From the NCBI RefSeq assembly GCF_014648895.1, contig NZ_BMRZ01000014.1:124001-188000 (forward strand): a DNA stretch of 64,000 nt, in the 5' to 3' direction. The position numbers and the translations under genes are program-made. Each line of letters begins with the position of its first letter. Positions within the stretch are counted from its first letter, which is position 1. Below are positions 1 to 7,362 of this stretch, piece by piece. The notes beneath the pieces are model-generated. The model saw only the letters and a program-made list of their open reading frames with translations, ran no database searches and was not told where the DNA came from. The DNA comes from Streptomyces tanashiensis. GTDB taxonomy: Bacteria > Actinomycetota > Actinomycetes > Streptomycetales > Streptomycetaceae.

Positions 1-706
1 CCTTGAAGAGCGAGATGATCTCGTTGGCGGCGTTGGGCAGGATCGAGCGCATCGCCTGCGGCAGCACGATCCGCCGCACCTGCCGGAGCTTGGGGATGCC
101 GAGGGAGGCCGCGGCCTCCAGCTGGCCCTCGTCCACGGCGAGCACGCCGCCCCGGACGATCTCCGCCGCGTAGGCCGCCTGGTGCAGGGCGAGTCCGAGG
201 ACGGCGGCGCCCATCTCGCCGACGAGGCCCATCGTGTCGAAGGAGAGGAAGCTCGGCCCGAAGGGGATGCCGATGCTCAGTTCCTTGTAGAGGTAGGCCA
301 GGTTGAACCAGAAGAGCAGCTGGACGATGAGCGGGATGGAGCGGAAGGCCCAGATGTAGCCGAAGGCGACCGACCGCAGGAACGGGCTGGCGGACAGCCG
401 CATGAAGGCGAGCACGATGCCGATCGCGAAGCCGAGCGCGGTGCCGTAGAAGGTGAGCTGGAGGGTGACCCAGACGGCGTGGAGGATCGTCTCCGTGGTG
501 AAGAAGGCCGCGAAGACGTCCCATTCCCAGCCGGGGTTGGTGACGAGCCCGTGGACGAACTGGACGAGCAGCACGGCGGTGGCGGCGACGGCCACCCAGC
601 GCCAGGGGTGGCGCACCGGGACGACCACGAGTGCGGGCACGGACGCGTCGGCGCCGGGGTCCTTCGTGACGGCTTCGGTGGCGGGCGGATCGCTGGTGAG
701 AGACAT
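1..706 (-). CDS. Polar amino-acid ABC transporter permease (3' part outside window)
   Basis: This is an integral membrane permease of the His/Glu/Gln/Arg ABC importer family. About 235 codons are visible from the ATG at 706, and the C-terminus runs off the left edge. The first 45 residues are a cytoplasmic tail, then hydrophobic segments follow. The fold signature reads FRSIPLIVQLLFWFN, followed by HQAAYAAEIVRGG and the EAA loop (EAAASLGIPKLRQVRRIVLPQAM) that docks on the ATPase. It is strongly similar to the permease at 2555-3403, so the two probably form a heterodimeric channel or arose by duplication. It is the last visible gene of a leftward operon, 46 bp after the flavoprotein. The ATPase gene is not in view and may lie further left. 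Confidence 0.93.
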   Translation of the reverse strand, partial: MSLTSDPPATEAVTKDPGADASVPALVVVPVRHPWRWVAVAATAVLLVQFVHGLVTNPGWEWDVFAAFFTTETILHAVWVTLQLTFYGTALGFAIGIVLAFMRLSASPFLRSVAFGYIWAFRSIPLIVQLLFWFNLAYLYKELSIGIPFGPSFLSFDTMGLVGEMGAAVLGLALHQAAYAAEIVRGGVLAVDEGQLEAAASLGIPKLRQVRRIVLPQAMRSILPNAANEIISLFK

Positions 707-752
707 GGCGGTTCCTCGGGAACGGGGCACGGGGAGCAGAAGGGGGCGCGGT

Positions 753-2558
753 TCAGGCGCTGAGCGGGGCGGGGAGCCGACACTCCCGGTCGCGCAGGAA
801 GGCCAGGGCGGCCCGCGCGGTGACGTCGTTCTGCCCGAAGGCGACCCCGCCGGTGCGGGGCCGGGTGAAGGCGCTCCCGGTGCGGGCGGTGGTGTGCGGG
901 CCGAGGGCGAAGCGGCGCGGGTGCGGGCGCCCGTCATGCTCCAGGATCCTGCCGTCGACGGGGTCGACGACGAGGAGGCCGCCGGTGGTGGCCCTGGTCC
1001 CCTCCTCGTACAGGGCGCGCAGCAGCGTGCTGCCGGTGAGCTCCAGGGTGGGGTCGGGGATCCGGGCCTCGACGAGGGCGCGGGCCTCGGTCCACTCCCC
1101 CGGTACGGCGGCGGACGCGGCCCGGAAGAGGCCTCGCTCCTCGTCGGTCTCGACGGTGACCTGCGGGCCGAGGAAGCGGACGACACCGGCGCGGGAGAGG
1201 GCGAGGAGCTGCCGCAGCCGGGGGCCGGGCGGCCCGGAGGCGAGGTAGCTGAAGAAGCCGTGCCACCAGCTGCCGGGGTCCAGCCGCTTGCCGAGGCGCA
1301 GGAGCTGGCCGTAGACGGAGAGCAGGCCGGCGAAGACGGCGGCGTCGGGGCTGTGGGCCGGGTCGTGACGGCGGGTCAGGTCCTCGGTGATGTAGTCGCG
1401 CAGGCCCTGCTGGAGCGCTTCGGCGGAGTCGTAGCGGAGGCCGTCCAGGGGGTGGTCGAGGGCGTCGAGGTCGAGCCGGTCGGCGGGGTCCGGGACGGCG
1501 GCGGCGACGACCGCGGCGAGCTCGGCCCCGCGCGGCGGCGCCTCCTCGTAGGCCTTCTCGAAGTCGCTCCAGGCGAGCGCGGTCCGCTCGGGGTGGGTGG
1601 AGAAGAGCCGGTGGTAGTGGGCCCAGCCGAGTTCCTTGTCGATGAGCGGCCAGACGTCGCGCCGGAAGTCGATCGGCCCGGCGCGGCCGAGCAGGGCGTC
1701 GGTCTGCTCGGTGCCGAAGAAGCGGGGCAGCGGGGGACGTTCGCCGTCGAGGACGTAGCCGATCTTCGAGTGGTACGGGACGCCCCGGCGTGATCCGACG
1801 TGCAGCACCGGCTCCTCGCCGGAGGGGACGTAGACGAGCGCTTCGCCCTCGCCCTCGTACCGTCCGCCGCGGCCCTCGGTGAGCAGCACCATCAGGTCGA
1901 CGAAGGCGAGGCCGAAGCCGCGGACGAGGACGGGTTCGCCGGCGGGCAGGGCGGCGAGGTCGGTGTCGGCGGTGAAGTCGGGCGGGAGGTGGACGAGCCG
2001 GTGCCGGGCGGCGAAGGCGGCGAGTTCCCGCTGCTCCCGGTCGGGTTCGGCGTCGAGGTGGCCGACGGTGAGGACGACGAGGTCGGCGAGGAGGGGGACG
2101 GCGGTGCCCGCCAGCCAGACCCGCTGGCGTCCGTCGCGGGGGCCGCTGACCCGCAGGGCGGTGGTGCGGTGCTCGTGCACGGTGACGGAGGCGGGCAGGG
2201 CGGCGCGGGCCCGTTCGTACACCCAGCGCAGATAGGCGCCCTGCTGGGGCCGGGTGGGGAAGGTGCGGCCGTCGATGCCGGCCCATTCGGCGAGGGTGGG
2301 TCCGGGGCGGACGGGTCCTTCGAGGTCGACGGTCTCGTCGGTGAACATCGTGACGTCCTCGGCCTGGGAGTTCATCCAGAGCAGCGGGGACTGGGCGGTG
2401 CGCCAGATCCGGCCGGGGCCGGGCGGGTGCGGGTCGACGAGGTGGACGTCGAGGGGCTCGTCGCCGTACAGCTCGGGCAGGTTGGCGGCGAGCCGTTCGA
2501 GGAAGCCGGTCCCCCGCGGCCCGGCGCCCACGATCACGAGGGAGCGGCGCGGGCTCAT
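753..2558 (-). CDS. FAD/NAD(P)-binding protein embedded in an ABC transporter operon
   Basis: A 601-residue protein with an N-terminal dinucleotide-binding Rossmann motif (IVGAGPRGTGFLERL, residues 8-22) typical of the FAD_NAD_binding_9 family. The family is poorly characterised and often found beside uptake systems or small-molecule modification enzymes. I chose the ATG at 2558 because it overlaps the stop of the upstream permease by four bases (ATGA), which implies translational coupling. A longer in-frame opening upstream lies inside the permease gene and is not credible. A motif near residue 45 (IWRTAQSPLLWMNSQ) is also seen in this family. The position between two permease genes suggests that it acts on the imported compound, for example by oxidation or N-hydroxylation; that is inference. 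Confidence 0.85.
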   Translation of the reverse strand: MSPRRSLVIVGAGPRGTGFLERLAANLPELYGDEPLDVHLVDPHPPGPGRIWRTAQSPLLWMNSQAEDVTMFTDETVDLEGPVRPGPTLAEWAGIDGRTFPTRPQQGAYLRWVYERARAALPASVTVHEHRTTALRVSGPRDGRQRVWLAGTAVPLLADLVVLTVGHLDAEPDREQRELAAFAARHRLVHLPPDFTADTDLAALPAGEPVLVRGFGLAFVDLMVLLTEGRGGRYEGEGEALVYVPSGEEPVLHVGSRRGVPYHSKIGYVLDGERPPLPRFFGTEQTDALLGRAGPIDFRRDVWPLIDKELGWAHYHRLFSTHPERTALAWSDFEKAYEEAPPRGAELAAVVAAAVPDPADRLDLDALDHPLDGLRYDSAEALQQGLRDYITEDLTRRHDPAHSPDAAVFAGLLSVYGQLLRLGKRLDPGSWWHGFFSYLASGPPGPRLRQLLALSRAGVVRFLGPQVTVETDEERGLFRAASAAVPGEWTEARALVEARIPDPTLELTGSTLLRALYEEGTRATTGGLLVVDPVDGRILEHDGRPHPRRFALGPHTTARTGSAFTRPRTGGVAFGQNDVTARAALAFLRDRECRLPAPLSA

Positions 2559-3403
2559 CGCGCACCGGCCGTTCCGCGGGCGTAGTGCCGCTCGACGTAG
2601 TGCTGGCCGAGGGAGAGGACGGAGGTGACGGCGACGTACCAGAGCGTGGCGACGAGCAGCAGCGGGATGATCTCGTACGTGCGGTGGTAGACGAGCTGGG
2701 TCGAGTAGAGCAGGTCCTGGACGGCGATGACGGAGACGATCGAGGTGCCCTTGAGGGTGCCGATCAGCATGTTCCCGGCGGGCGGGACGATCGCGCGCAT
2801 GGCCTGCGGCAGCACGATCCGGGAGAGCCGGCGCCACCGGCCGAGGCCGAGGGACTGGGCGGCCTCGATCTGCCCCCGGTCGACGGAGAGGATGCCGCCG
2901 CGGACGACCTCGGCGGCGTAGGCGGCCTCGTGCAGGGTGAGGCCGATGACGGCGACGGCGACGGGGCCGAGGAGGTTGACCGTGTTCACGCCGAGGATCT
3001 GCGGGTAGAGCACGCCGATGTTGAACCAGAAGAGCAGCTGGACCAGGATCGGGGTGGACCGGAAGAACCAGACGTAGCCCCAACTGACCGCACGGAGAAC
3101 GGGGTTGGCGGAGAGTCTGAGGACGGCGAGCAGGGTGCCGAGGACGAAGCCGAGGGCCATGACGAGGGCGGTCAGCCACAGGGTGAGGCCGAGGCCGCGC
3201 AGGACGGACGCGGAGGTGAAGTACTCGGCGACGACGTCCCACTGGAAGGCCTTGTTGCGGACGACCGAGACGAGCCCGAGCGCGAGCAGGACGAGGACGG
3301 CTCCGGCGGCCACCCACTGGCCGGTGCGGCGGGTGGGGACGATGCGCGGGGGTGGTTCGGCCGGCGGGGCCGTGGAAGGCGTTTTGACGAGGGTCGCGGA
3401 CAT
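2555..3403 (-). CDS. Polar amino-acid ABC transporter permease
   Basis: A 282-residue permease of the HisM/GltK type. A 28-residue Pro-rich cytoplasmic leader precedes the first membrane helix (AAGAVLVLLALGLVSVV). The family-specific run FRSTPILVQLLFWFN and the EAA loop (EAAQSLGLGRWRRLSRIVLPQAMRAIVPP) are intact. The gene opens the leftward operon permease-flavoprotein-permease. The binding lipoprotein (4289-5266) is on the opposite strand of the same divergent promoter region, so one regulator could control both arms. A few TM segments in the middle and a C-terminal HYVERHYARG tail complete the expected fold. Confidence 0.93.
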   Translation of the reverse strand: MSATLVKTPSTAPPAEPPPRIVPTRRTGQWVAAGAVLVLLALGLVSVVRNKAFQWDVVAEYFTSASVLRGLGLTLWLTALVMALGFVLGTLLAVLRLSANPVLRAVSWGYVWFFRSTPILVQLLFWFNIGVLYPQILGVNTVNLLGPVAVAVIGLTLHEAAYAAEVVRGGILSVDRGQIEAAQSLGLGRWRRLSRIVLPQAMRAIVPPAGNMLIGTLKGTSIVSVIAVQDLLYSTQLVYHRTYEIIPLLLVATLWYVAVTSVLSLGQHYVERHYARGTAGAR

Positions 3404-3603
3404 GCGAGGGCTCCGTGGATGCCAGAGGGCGGATCGAACACGGGGTGCGCCTTCACACGCTGAACCGCGGATCCGGGCCCCTCAGCCCGATCCGCCCTTC
3501 GAGGCTATGCGGTCAACACGCCCCGCTGTCAAGGGTGTCCGCACTGTGAGCCGTACGTCTCATCGCGGTTGACGCGGGACCGGATGCCTGTTCCACTGGG
3601 GCC

Positions 3604-3672
3604 ATGCATCCGCAGCAGCTGGTCACGCGCTCCCACATCGACTTCGGTCGCGTGTGGTCCTCTTCCTGTTGA
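3604..3672 (+). CDS. Short leader peptide upstream of the GNAT/binding-protein operon
   Basis: An ATG at 3604 opens a 22-codon ORF ending in Cys-TGA. Its peptide has an Arg-Ser-His-Ile-Asp-Phe-Gly-Arg-Val core (residues 9-17) and a Ser-Ser-Ser-Cys end. Streptomyces genomes carry many 'putative leader peptides' with the pattern R-x-H-V/I-D-L/F-x-R-V...C upstream of sulfur-related and ABC-transporter operons, where ribosome progress at terminal Cys codons is thought to control expression. This ORF fits that pattern and sits 140 bp before the acetyltransferase gene. The rest of the divergent intergenic region (3404-3812) is pyrimidine-rich from about 3673 to 3805, and no clear terminator was seen there. 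Homology is judged by eye only. Confidence 0.6.
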   Translation: MHPQQLVTRSHIDFGRVWSSSC

Positions 3673-3812
3673 GCCGACCTTCTGCTTCTCCCTGCCCGCG
3701 TGATGTTTTCCGCGGCGCCTTCACACCCGGGCCCCTCGTGAGTGCCTGAGCTCTCCCCTCCCCTCGCCCTGCCTTGCGTTCCTTGTCTCCTCCTTCGCCC
3801 TGAAGGACCGTC

Positions 3813-4292
3813 ATGACCTTCGCGTTGTCCGTGCACCGGACCACGACCACCGACCCCCTGGCCCGCCCGCTCCTCGACGAGCTGGCGTACGAGTACACGA
3901 CCCGGTACGGCTCCGCACACGATCTGAGCCGCTATCCGGCGGCGGAGTTCGCCCCTCCGCACGGCGCCTTCCTTCTCCTCCTGGAGCAGGGCCGGCCCGT
4001 GGCGGGCGGCGCCTACCGCCGCTACGACGAGGACACCGCCGAGCTGAAGCGGATCTGGACGCACTCGGCGCACCGCAGGCGCGGTCTCGCCCGCCGTGTC
4101 CTCACCGTGCTCGAACGGGAGGCCGCCGCCCGCGGCTACTCCCGCATCTACCTGACGACGGGGCCGCGCCAGCCCGAGGCCAAGGGCCTCTACCTGGCGA
4201 GCGGCTACCGCCCGCTCTTCGACGTGTCCGCCGATCCCGAGTCGATCGGCCCGCTGCCGTTCGAGAAATTCCTGGAGAACCCGAAGCCATGA
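3813..4292 (+). CDS. GNAT family N-acetyltransferase
   Basis: A 159-residue GCN5-related acetyltransferase. The acetyl-CoA pyrophosphate-binding loop is visible as RIWTHSAHRRRGLARRVL (about residues 83-100; R/Q-x-x-G-x-G/A form), followed by YSRIYLTTGPRQPEAKGLYLASGY, the usual late beta strand and helix. ATG 3813 follows a GAAGGA ribosome site. The stop overlaps the start of the binding-protein gene (ATGA, 4289-4292), so the two are co-translated. With the neighbouring transporter and flavoprotein it may acetylate the imported amino acid or analogue; the substrate is not deducible from sequence. Confidence 0.9.
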   Translation: MTFALSVHRTTTTDPLARPLLDELAYEYTTRYGSAHDLSRYPAAEFAPPHGAFLLLLEQGRPVAGGAYRRYDEDTAELKRIWTHSAHRRRGLARRVLTVLEREAAARGYSRIYLTTGPRQPEAKGLYLASGYRPLFDVSADPESIGPLPFEKFLENPKP

Positions 4293-5266
4293 GTACGCGC
4301 ACGAGTTCCGGCACCGCACGCACCACCCTCGTCTTCGCCCTGATCACCGCGGCCGCGCTCGGCCTCACCGCCTGCTCGGGCGGCGAGCCCGCCACCGCCC
4401 CGGCCGGGGCCTCGGGCGCGCCGGGCGCCGCGAAGGGCGCGCTGCCGACCGAGGACGTGGTGGCGGCGGTGAGGAAGAACGAGGCGGCGGCGAAGCTGCT
4501 CCCCGCCGACGTGCGGCAGCGCGGCAGCCTGACGTTCGCCGCCTCGGTGAGCAATCCGCCCAGCGCCGCCTACCTGCCCGACGGCAGGACCGTCGTCGGG
4601 GTGGACGCCGACTTCTCGGCCGCCGTGACGAAGGCGCTCGGTCTGGAGCTGAAGCGCGAGGTGGTCGGCTTCGAGGCGATCCTGCCGGCGCTGGGCAGCG
4701 GCAAGTACGACGTGGGCACCGGGAACTTCGGCGTGACCGAGGAGCGGCGGAAGACCATCGACTTCGTGACGTACATCAACGACGGGCAGGGCTTCGCCGC
4801 GCGCGCCGACAGCACCCTGAAGGCGGTCACGGACCTCACGCAGCTGTGCGGCCTGAAGGTGGCCGTGAACGCCGGCACCACGTTCGAACGGACCCTGGAG
4901 AAGAACAAGGGCCGGTGCGCGGAGGCCGGGAAGCCGGCGTACGAGGTGAACGTCTACAGCGAGACCGGGGCGATCTGGATGTCGCTCCAGCAGGGCCGCA
5001 GCGATGTCGTGATGAACACGATCAACGGCGTGCGGTACGCGGTGACGCAGCAGGAGAACCTGAAGTTCCTCAACGAGTACCGCCGCCTCGACGTCGGCTT
5101 CGCCTTCAGGAAGGGCACCCCGCTCGCGCCGGCCTTCCAGGCCGCGGTGAACGGACTGAAGGCCGACGGGACGTACGACAGGATCCTGAGGAAGTGGGGG
5201 GTGACGGCCTCGGGCATCGAGCGGTCGCAGATCTCCCCGCCGGAGATCCCGGCGCCGAAGAAGTGA
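4289..5266 (+). CDS. Polar amino-acid ABC transporter substrate-binding lipoprotein
   Basis: A 325-residue family 3 solute-binding protein. Residues 1-29 form a lipoprotein signal with lipobox LTAC (Cys29), followed by a low-complexity Gly/Ala/Pro linker. The bilobed periplasmic-type domain begins near residue 70, with the family run VGVDADFSAAVTKALGLEL and the hinge segment VAVNAGTTFERTL. The later GAIWMSLQQGRSDVVMNT also fits the family, with a conserved acidic residue near the ligand site. It should deliver substrate to the two permeases encoded divergently at 1-706 and 2555-3403. It overlaps the GNAT gene by four bases. Only a 36-bp gap separates it from the convergent DUF5685 gene. Confidence 0.93.
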   Translation: MSTRTSSGTARTTLVFALITAAALGLTACSGGEPATAPAGASGAPGAAKGALPTEDVVAAVRKNEAAAKLLPADVRQRGSLTFAASVSNPPSAAYLPDGRTVVGVDADFSAAVTKALGLELKREVVGFEAILPALGSGKYDVGTGNFGVTEERRKTIDFVTYINDGQGFAARADSTLKAVTDLTQLCGLKVAVNAGTTFERTLEKNKGRCAEAGKPAYEVNVYSETGAIWMSLQQGRSDVVMNTINGVRYAVTQQENLKFLNEYRRLDVGFAFRKGTPLAPAFQAAVNGLKADGTYDRILRKWGVTASGIERSQISPPEIPAPKK

Positions 5267-5302
5267 CGGCACCCGGGGCTCCGGCGGGGACCCGGCGGAC
5301 GG

Positions 5303-6562
5303 TCAGCAGCCGTCGCAGGGGCAGCAGCAGTCACAGCCGCCGCAGTCGCCGTTCCCGCAGTCGCAGTCCCGGCAGCAGCCCTCGCGCTTCTTGCGGGACC
5401 AGGGGCCCTCGTACTCCTTGGCGCAGCAGATCTGGCAGGTGCAGAAGAGCCAGGTGAACATGGCGCACCCGGCGAGGAAGCCGCGCGGCTTGGGGGCCTG
5501 CGGCGCGCCACCGCCGAACTGCGGCGGCAGGCCGCCGGGTCCGCCGGGGCCGCCAGGTCCCCCGGGACCCATGGGCCCGCCCCCGTAGGGGTTTCCGCCT
5601 CCGTACGGGTTCCCGCCGTAGGGGTTCTGCGCGCCGTACGGGCCGGGCGCCCCGCCCCCGTACGGGTTCCCCGGCACCGGTCCCTGGCCCGCCCCGTGCG
5701 CGCAGCGGGTCGTGCCGAAGGCGCGGTCGATCGAGGTGCGCAGCTCGTGGGCGAGGAGGACGTGGGCGAGCTTGTCGTCGGCGAACTCGGCGTCCCGCAG
5801 CGCGAGGCGGATGCCGTGGAGGGCGTCGTCGGCGAGCCGGCGCGCCTCCTCGCGGGAGGTGCCGGTGGCGGTGAGCGGGTTCCACGCTCCGGTGGTGGCG
5901 TCGGCGGCCTGGTCCTCGACGGCGTCGAGGAGGTGGGCGAGCCGGCCGAAGAGGCGGCCCGCCTCGGCGAGCGGCGCCGCGTTCCCCGGCCGGCCCGCGA
6001 GGACGGCGGTGTGCGCGAAGGCGGCCGCGGTCGCCGTCTCGGTCGGCTCGGTGACGGTGAGCAGGGAGGTGCCGGGGCCCGCGAGGGCCTCGATGCCGGT
6101 CTGGCGGTCGACGGCGTCGACGAGGACGGCGGTGTCAAAGCCGAGGTCCCGGCCGGTCCTGGCCCCTGCCTTGTCCCAGGAGCGGGCGACGCGGCGGGCC
6201 GCGGCGGCGACGGGCCTGCGGGCCAACAGGCCGTCCCGGTCGGCGACGTGGTCCCGCACCTTCGCCGAGGCGAGGACGAGGGAGACGGTGGCGGCGAGCC
6301 GGGCGCCCTCGCCGCGGGCGACGGGGGCGGTCCGCATGGCGCGCAGCGCGCAGGGCCCGGCCGTGCGGCGGCCCGCCTCGGTGACCCCGGTCTGAGCCTC
6401 CGTCAGGACGGAGACGATGAGCCCGTCGTAGTTGGTGACGACCCGGGCGAACTGGCCGTGGTCGGCGCGCAGTGCCAGGCAGAGGCCGCAGAGATGGGCC
6501 ATCCACTCGGTCTTGAGCCCGTCCGTGAGCCGGTGGGTGCAGGGTCTGACGATTCCGAACAA
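5303..6562 (-). CDS. DUF5685 family protein with Cys-rich tail
   Basis: A 419-residue protein that opens with MFGIVRPCTHRLTDGLKTEWMAHLCGLCLALR, the start of the actinobacterial DUF5685 family. The first 280 residues are mostly helical. A Gly/Asn/Pro/Tyr-rich linker with repeated NPYGG units follows (about 285-345). The last 60 residues contain 16 cysteines, including CTCQICC, CCRDCDC and CDCCCPCDGC clusters, which look like a metal-binding or lipid-modified tail. A short hydrophobic stretch (CAMFTWLFC) precedes it. No function is known. The gene is divergent from sepF, with 322 bp between them. Confidence 0.85.
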   Translation of the reverse strand: MFGIVRPCTHRLTDGLKTEWMAHLCGLCLALRADHGQFARVVTNYDGLIVSVLTEAQTGVTEAGRRTAGPCALRAMRTAPVARGEGARLAATVSLVLASAKVRDHVADRDGLLARRPVAAAARRVARSWDKAGARTGRDLGFDTAVLVDAVDRQTGIEALAGPGTSLLTVTEPTETATAAAFAHTAVLAGRPGNAAPLAEAGRLFGRLAHLLDAVEDQAADATTGAWNPLTATGTSREEARRLADDALHGIRLALRDAEFADDKLAHVLLAHELRTSIDRAFGTTRCAHGAGQGPVPGNPYGGGAPGPYGAQNPYGGNPYGGGNPYGGGPMGPGGPGGPGGPGGLPPQFGGGAPQAPKPRGFLAGCAMFTWLFCTCQICCAKEYEGPWSRKKREGCCRDCDCGNGDCGGCDCCCPCDGC

Positions 6563-6884
6563 GGACTCCCCCGTGAGTCGTGGGCTGAGGCGGGTGAAGG
6601 TCCGCCGAGCGGCCTCGCGGCATCGTAGCGAGGAGACCCGTTCACCCGTACGCGCCCGCCGTCACCCTTCCAGCCCGACTTTCATATTTTCAGCTACATG
6701 GCCCTCCGTCAGGCCCCGCATACCGCAAGTTTCCTGACGAATCGCCAGGAAACGGCCCTCACGTTCTGCACCAGTACCGTCACGAATCCCCTGCGCGGCG
6801 CCTATCCACTTGGCGCGCGATCCGCATCATGGACGACGATAGGGATTGCGGAACCACAAGTGACCGCGCTGAAAGGAGGCGTCC
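6563..6884 (+). promoter_or_regulatory. Divergent intergenic region upstream of sepF with an inverted repeat
   Basis: This region is locally AT-richer than its surroundings (around 6675-6760). It holds a perfect 8-bp inverted repeat, GTTTCCTG at 6729-6736 and CAGGAAAC at 6746-6753, separated by 9 bases. That is a plausible operator or short hairpin. Immediately before sepF there is a near-perfect Shine-Dalgarno (AAAGGAGG) 5 bases from the ATG at 6885. No ORF with coding character was found here. Confidence 0.45.
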
Positions 6885-7319
6885 ATGGGATCGGTGCGCA
6901 AGGCGAGTGCCTGGCTGGGACTCGTCGAGGACAACGACGAGCGTTACTACGACGACGAGTACGCCGACGGTGCCGAGGGCGGCGACGCCTGGGTGACGGA
7001 CCCCCGGGTCCGGGTGGCCACGGACACCGCCGAGGAGCGGGGCCGCCGGATCGCCACCGTCTCCCCCGACGGCTTCCGGGACGCCCGGGGCATCGGCGAG
7101 CTCTTCCGGGACGGGGTTCCGGTGATCGTGAACCTGACCGCGATGGAGCCGAACGACGCCAAGCGCGTCGTCGACTTCGCCGCCGGTCTCGCCTTCGGTC
7201 TGCGCGGCTCGATCGAGCGCGTGGCGACGCGGGTCTTCCTGCTGACCCCCGCCGACACCCAGATCGTCAGCGGTGAGACGGGCCGGCGTCGGCAGGACGG
7301 TTTCTTCAACCAGAGCTGA
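6885..7319 (+). CDS. sepF: SepF-family cell-division protein (SepF2-like)
   Basis: A 144-residue SepF-domain protein. SepF proteins bind FtsZ, polymerise into rings and anchor the Z-ring to the membrane through an N-terminal amphipathic helix. The N-terminus (MGSVRKASAWLGLVEDND) fits such a helix and is followed by an acidic linker (about residues 15-40). The globular domain spans about residues 48-138, with the family core VPVIVNLTAMEPNDAKRVVDFAAGLAFGLRGSIERV and the terminal VFLLTPADTQIVSG. Streptomyces carries several paralogues; the main one sits beside ftsZ. No division-cluster genes surround this copy, so it is an accessory paralogue. Confidence 0.92.
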   Translation: MGSVRKASAWLGLVEDNDERYYDDEYADGAEGGDAWVTDPRVRVATDTAEERGRRIATVSPDGFRDARGIGELFRDGVPVIVNLTAMEPNDAKRVVDFAAGLAFGLRGSIERVATRVFLLTPADTQIVSGETGRRRQDGFFNQS

Positions 7320-7362
7320 GCGGGTCCGCCGGCCCGGCCGGGCACCTCCCGACGGGGTCGGG

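Noticed and set aside
453..1793. A long plus-strand reading frame overlying the flavoprotein gene
   Set aside because: Antisense shadow of a real minus-strand gene; composition is Gly/Ala/Glu low-complexity typical of GC-rich off-frame translation.
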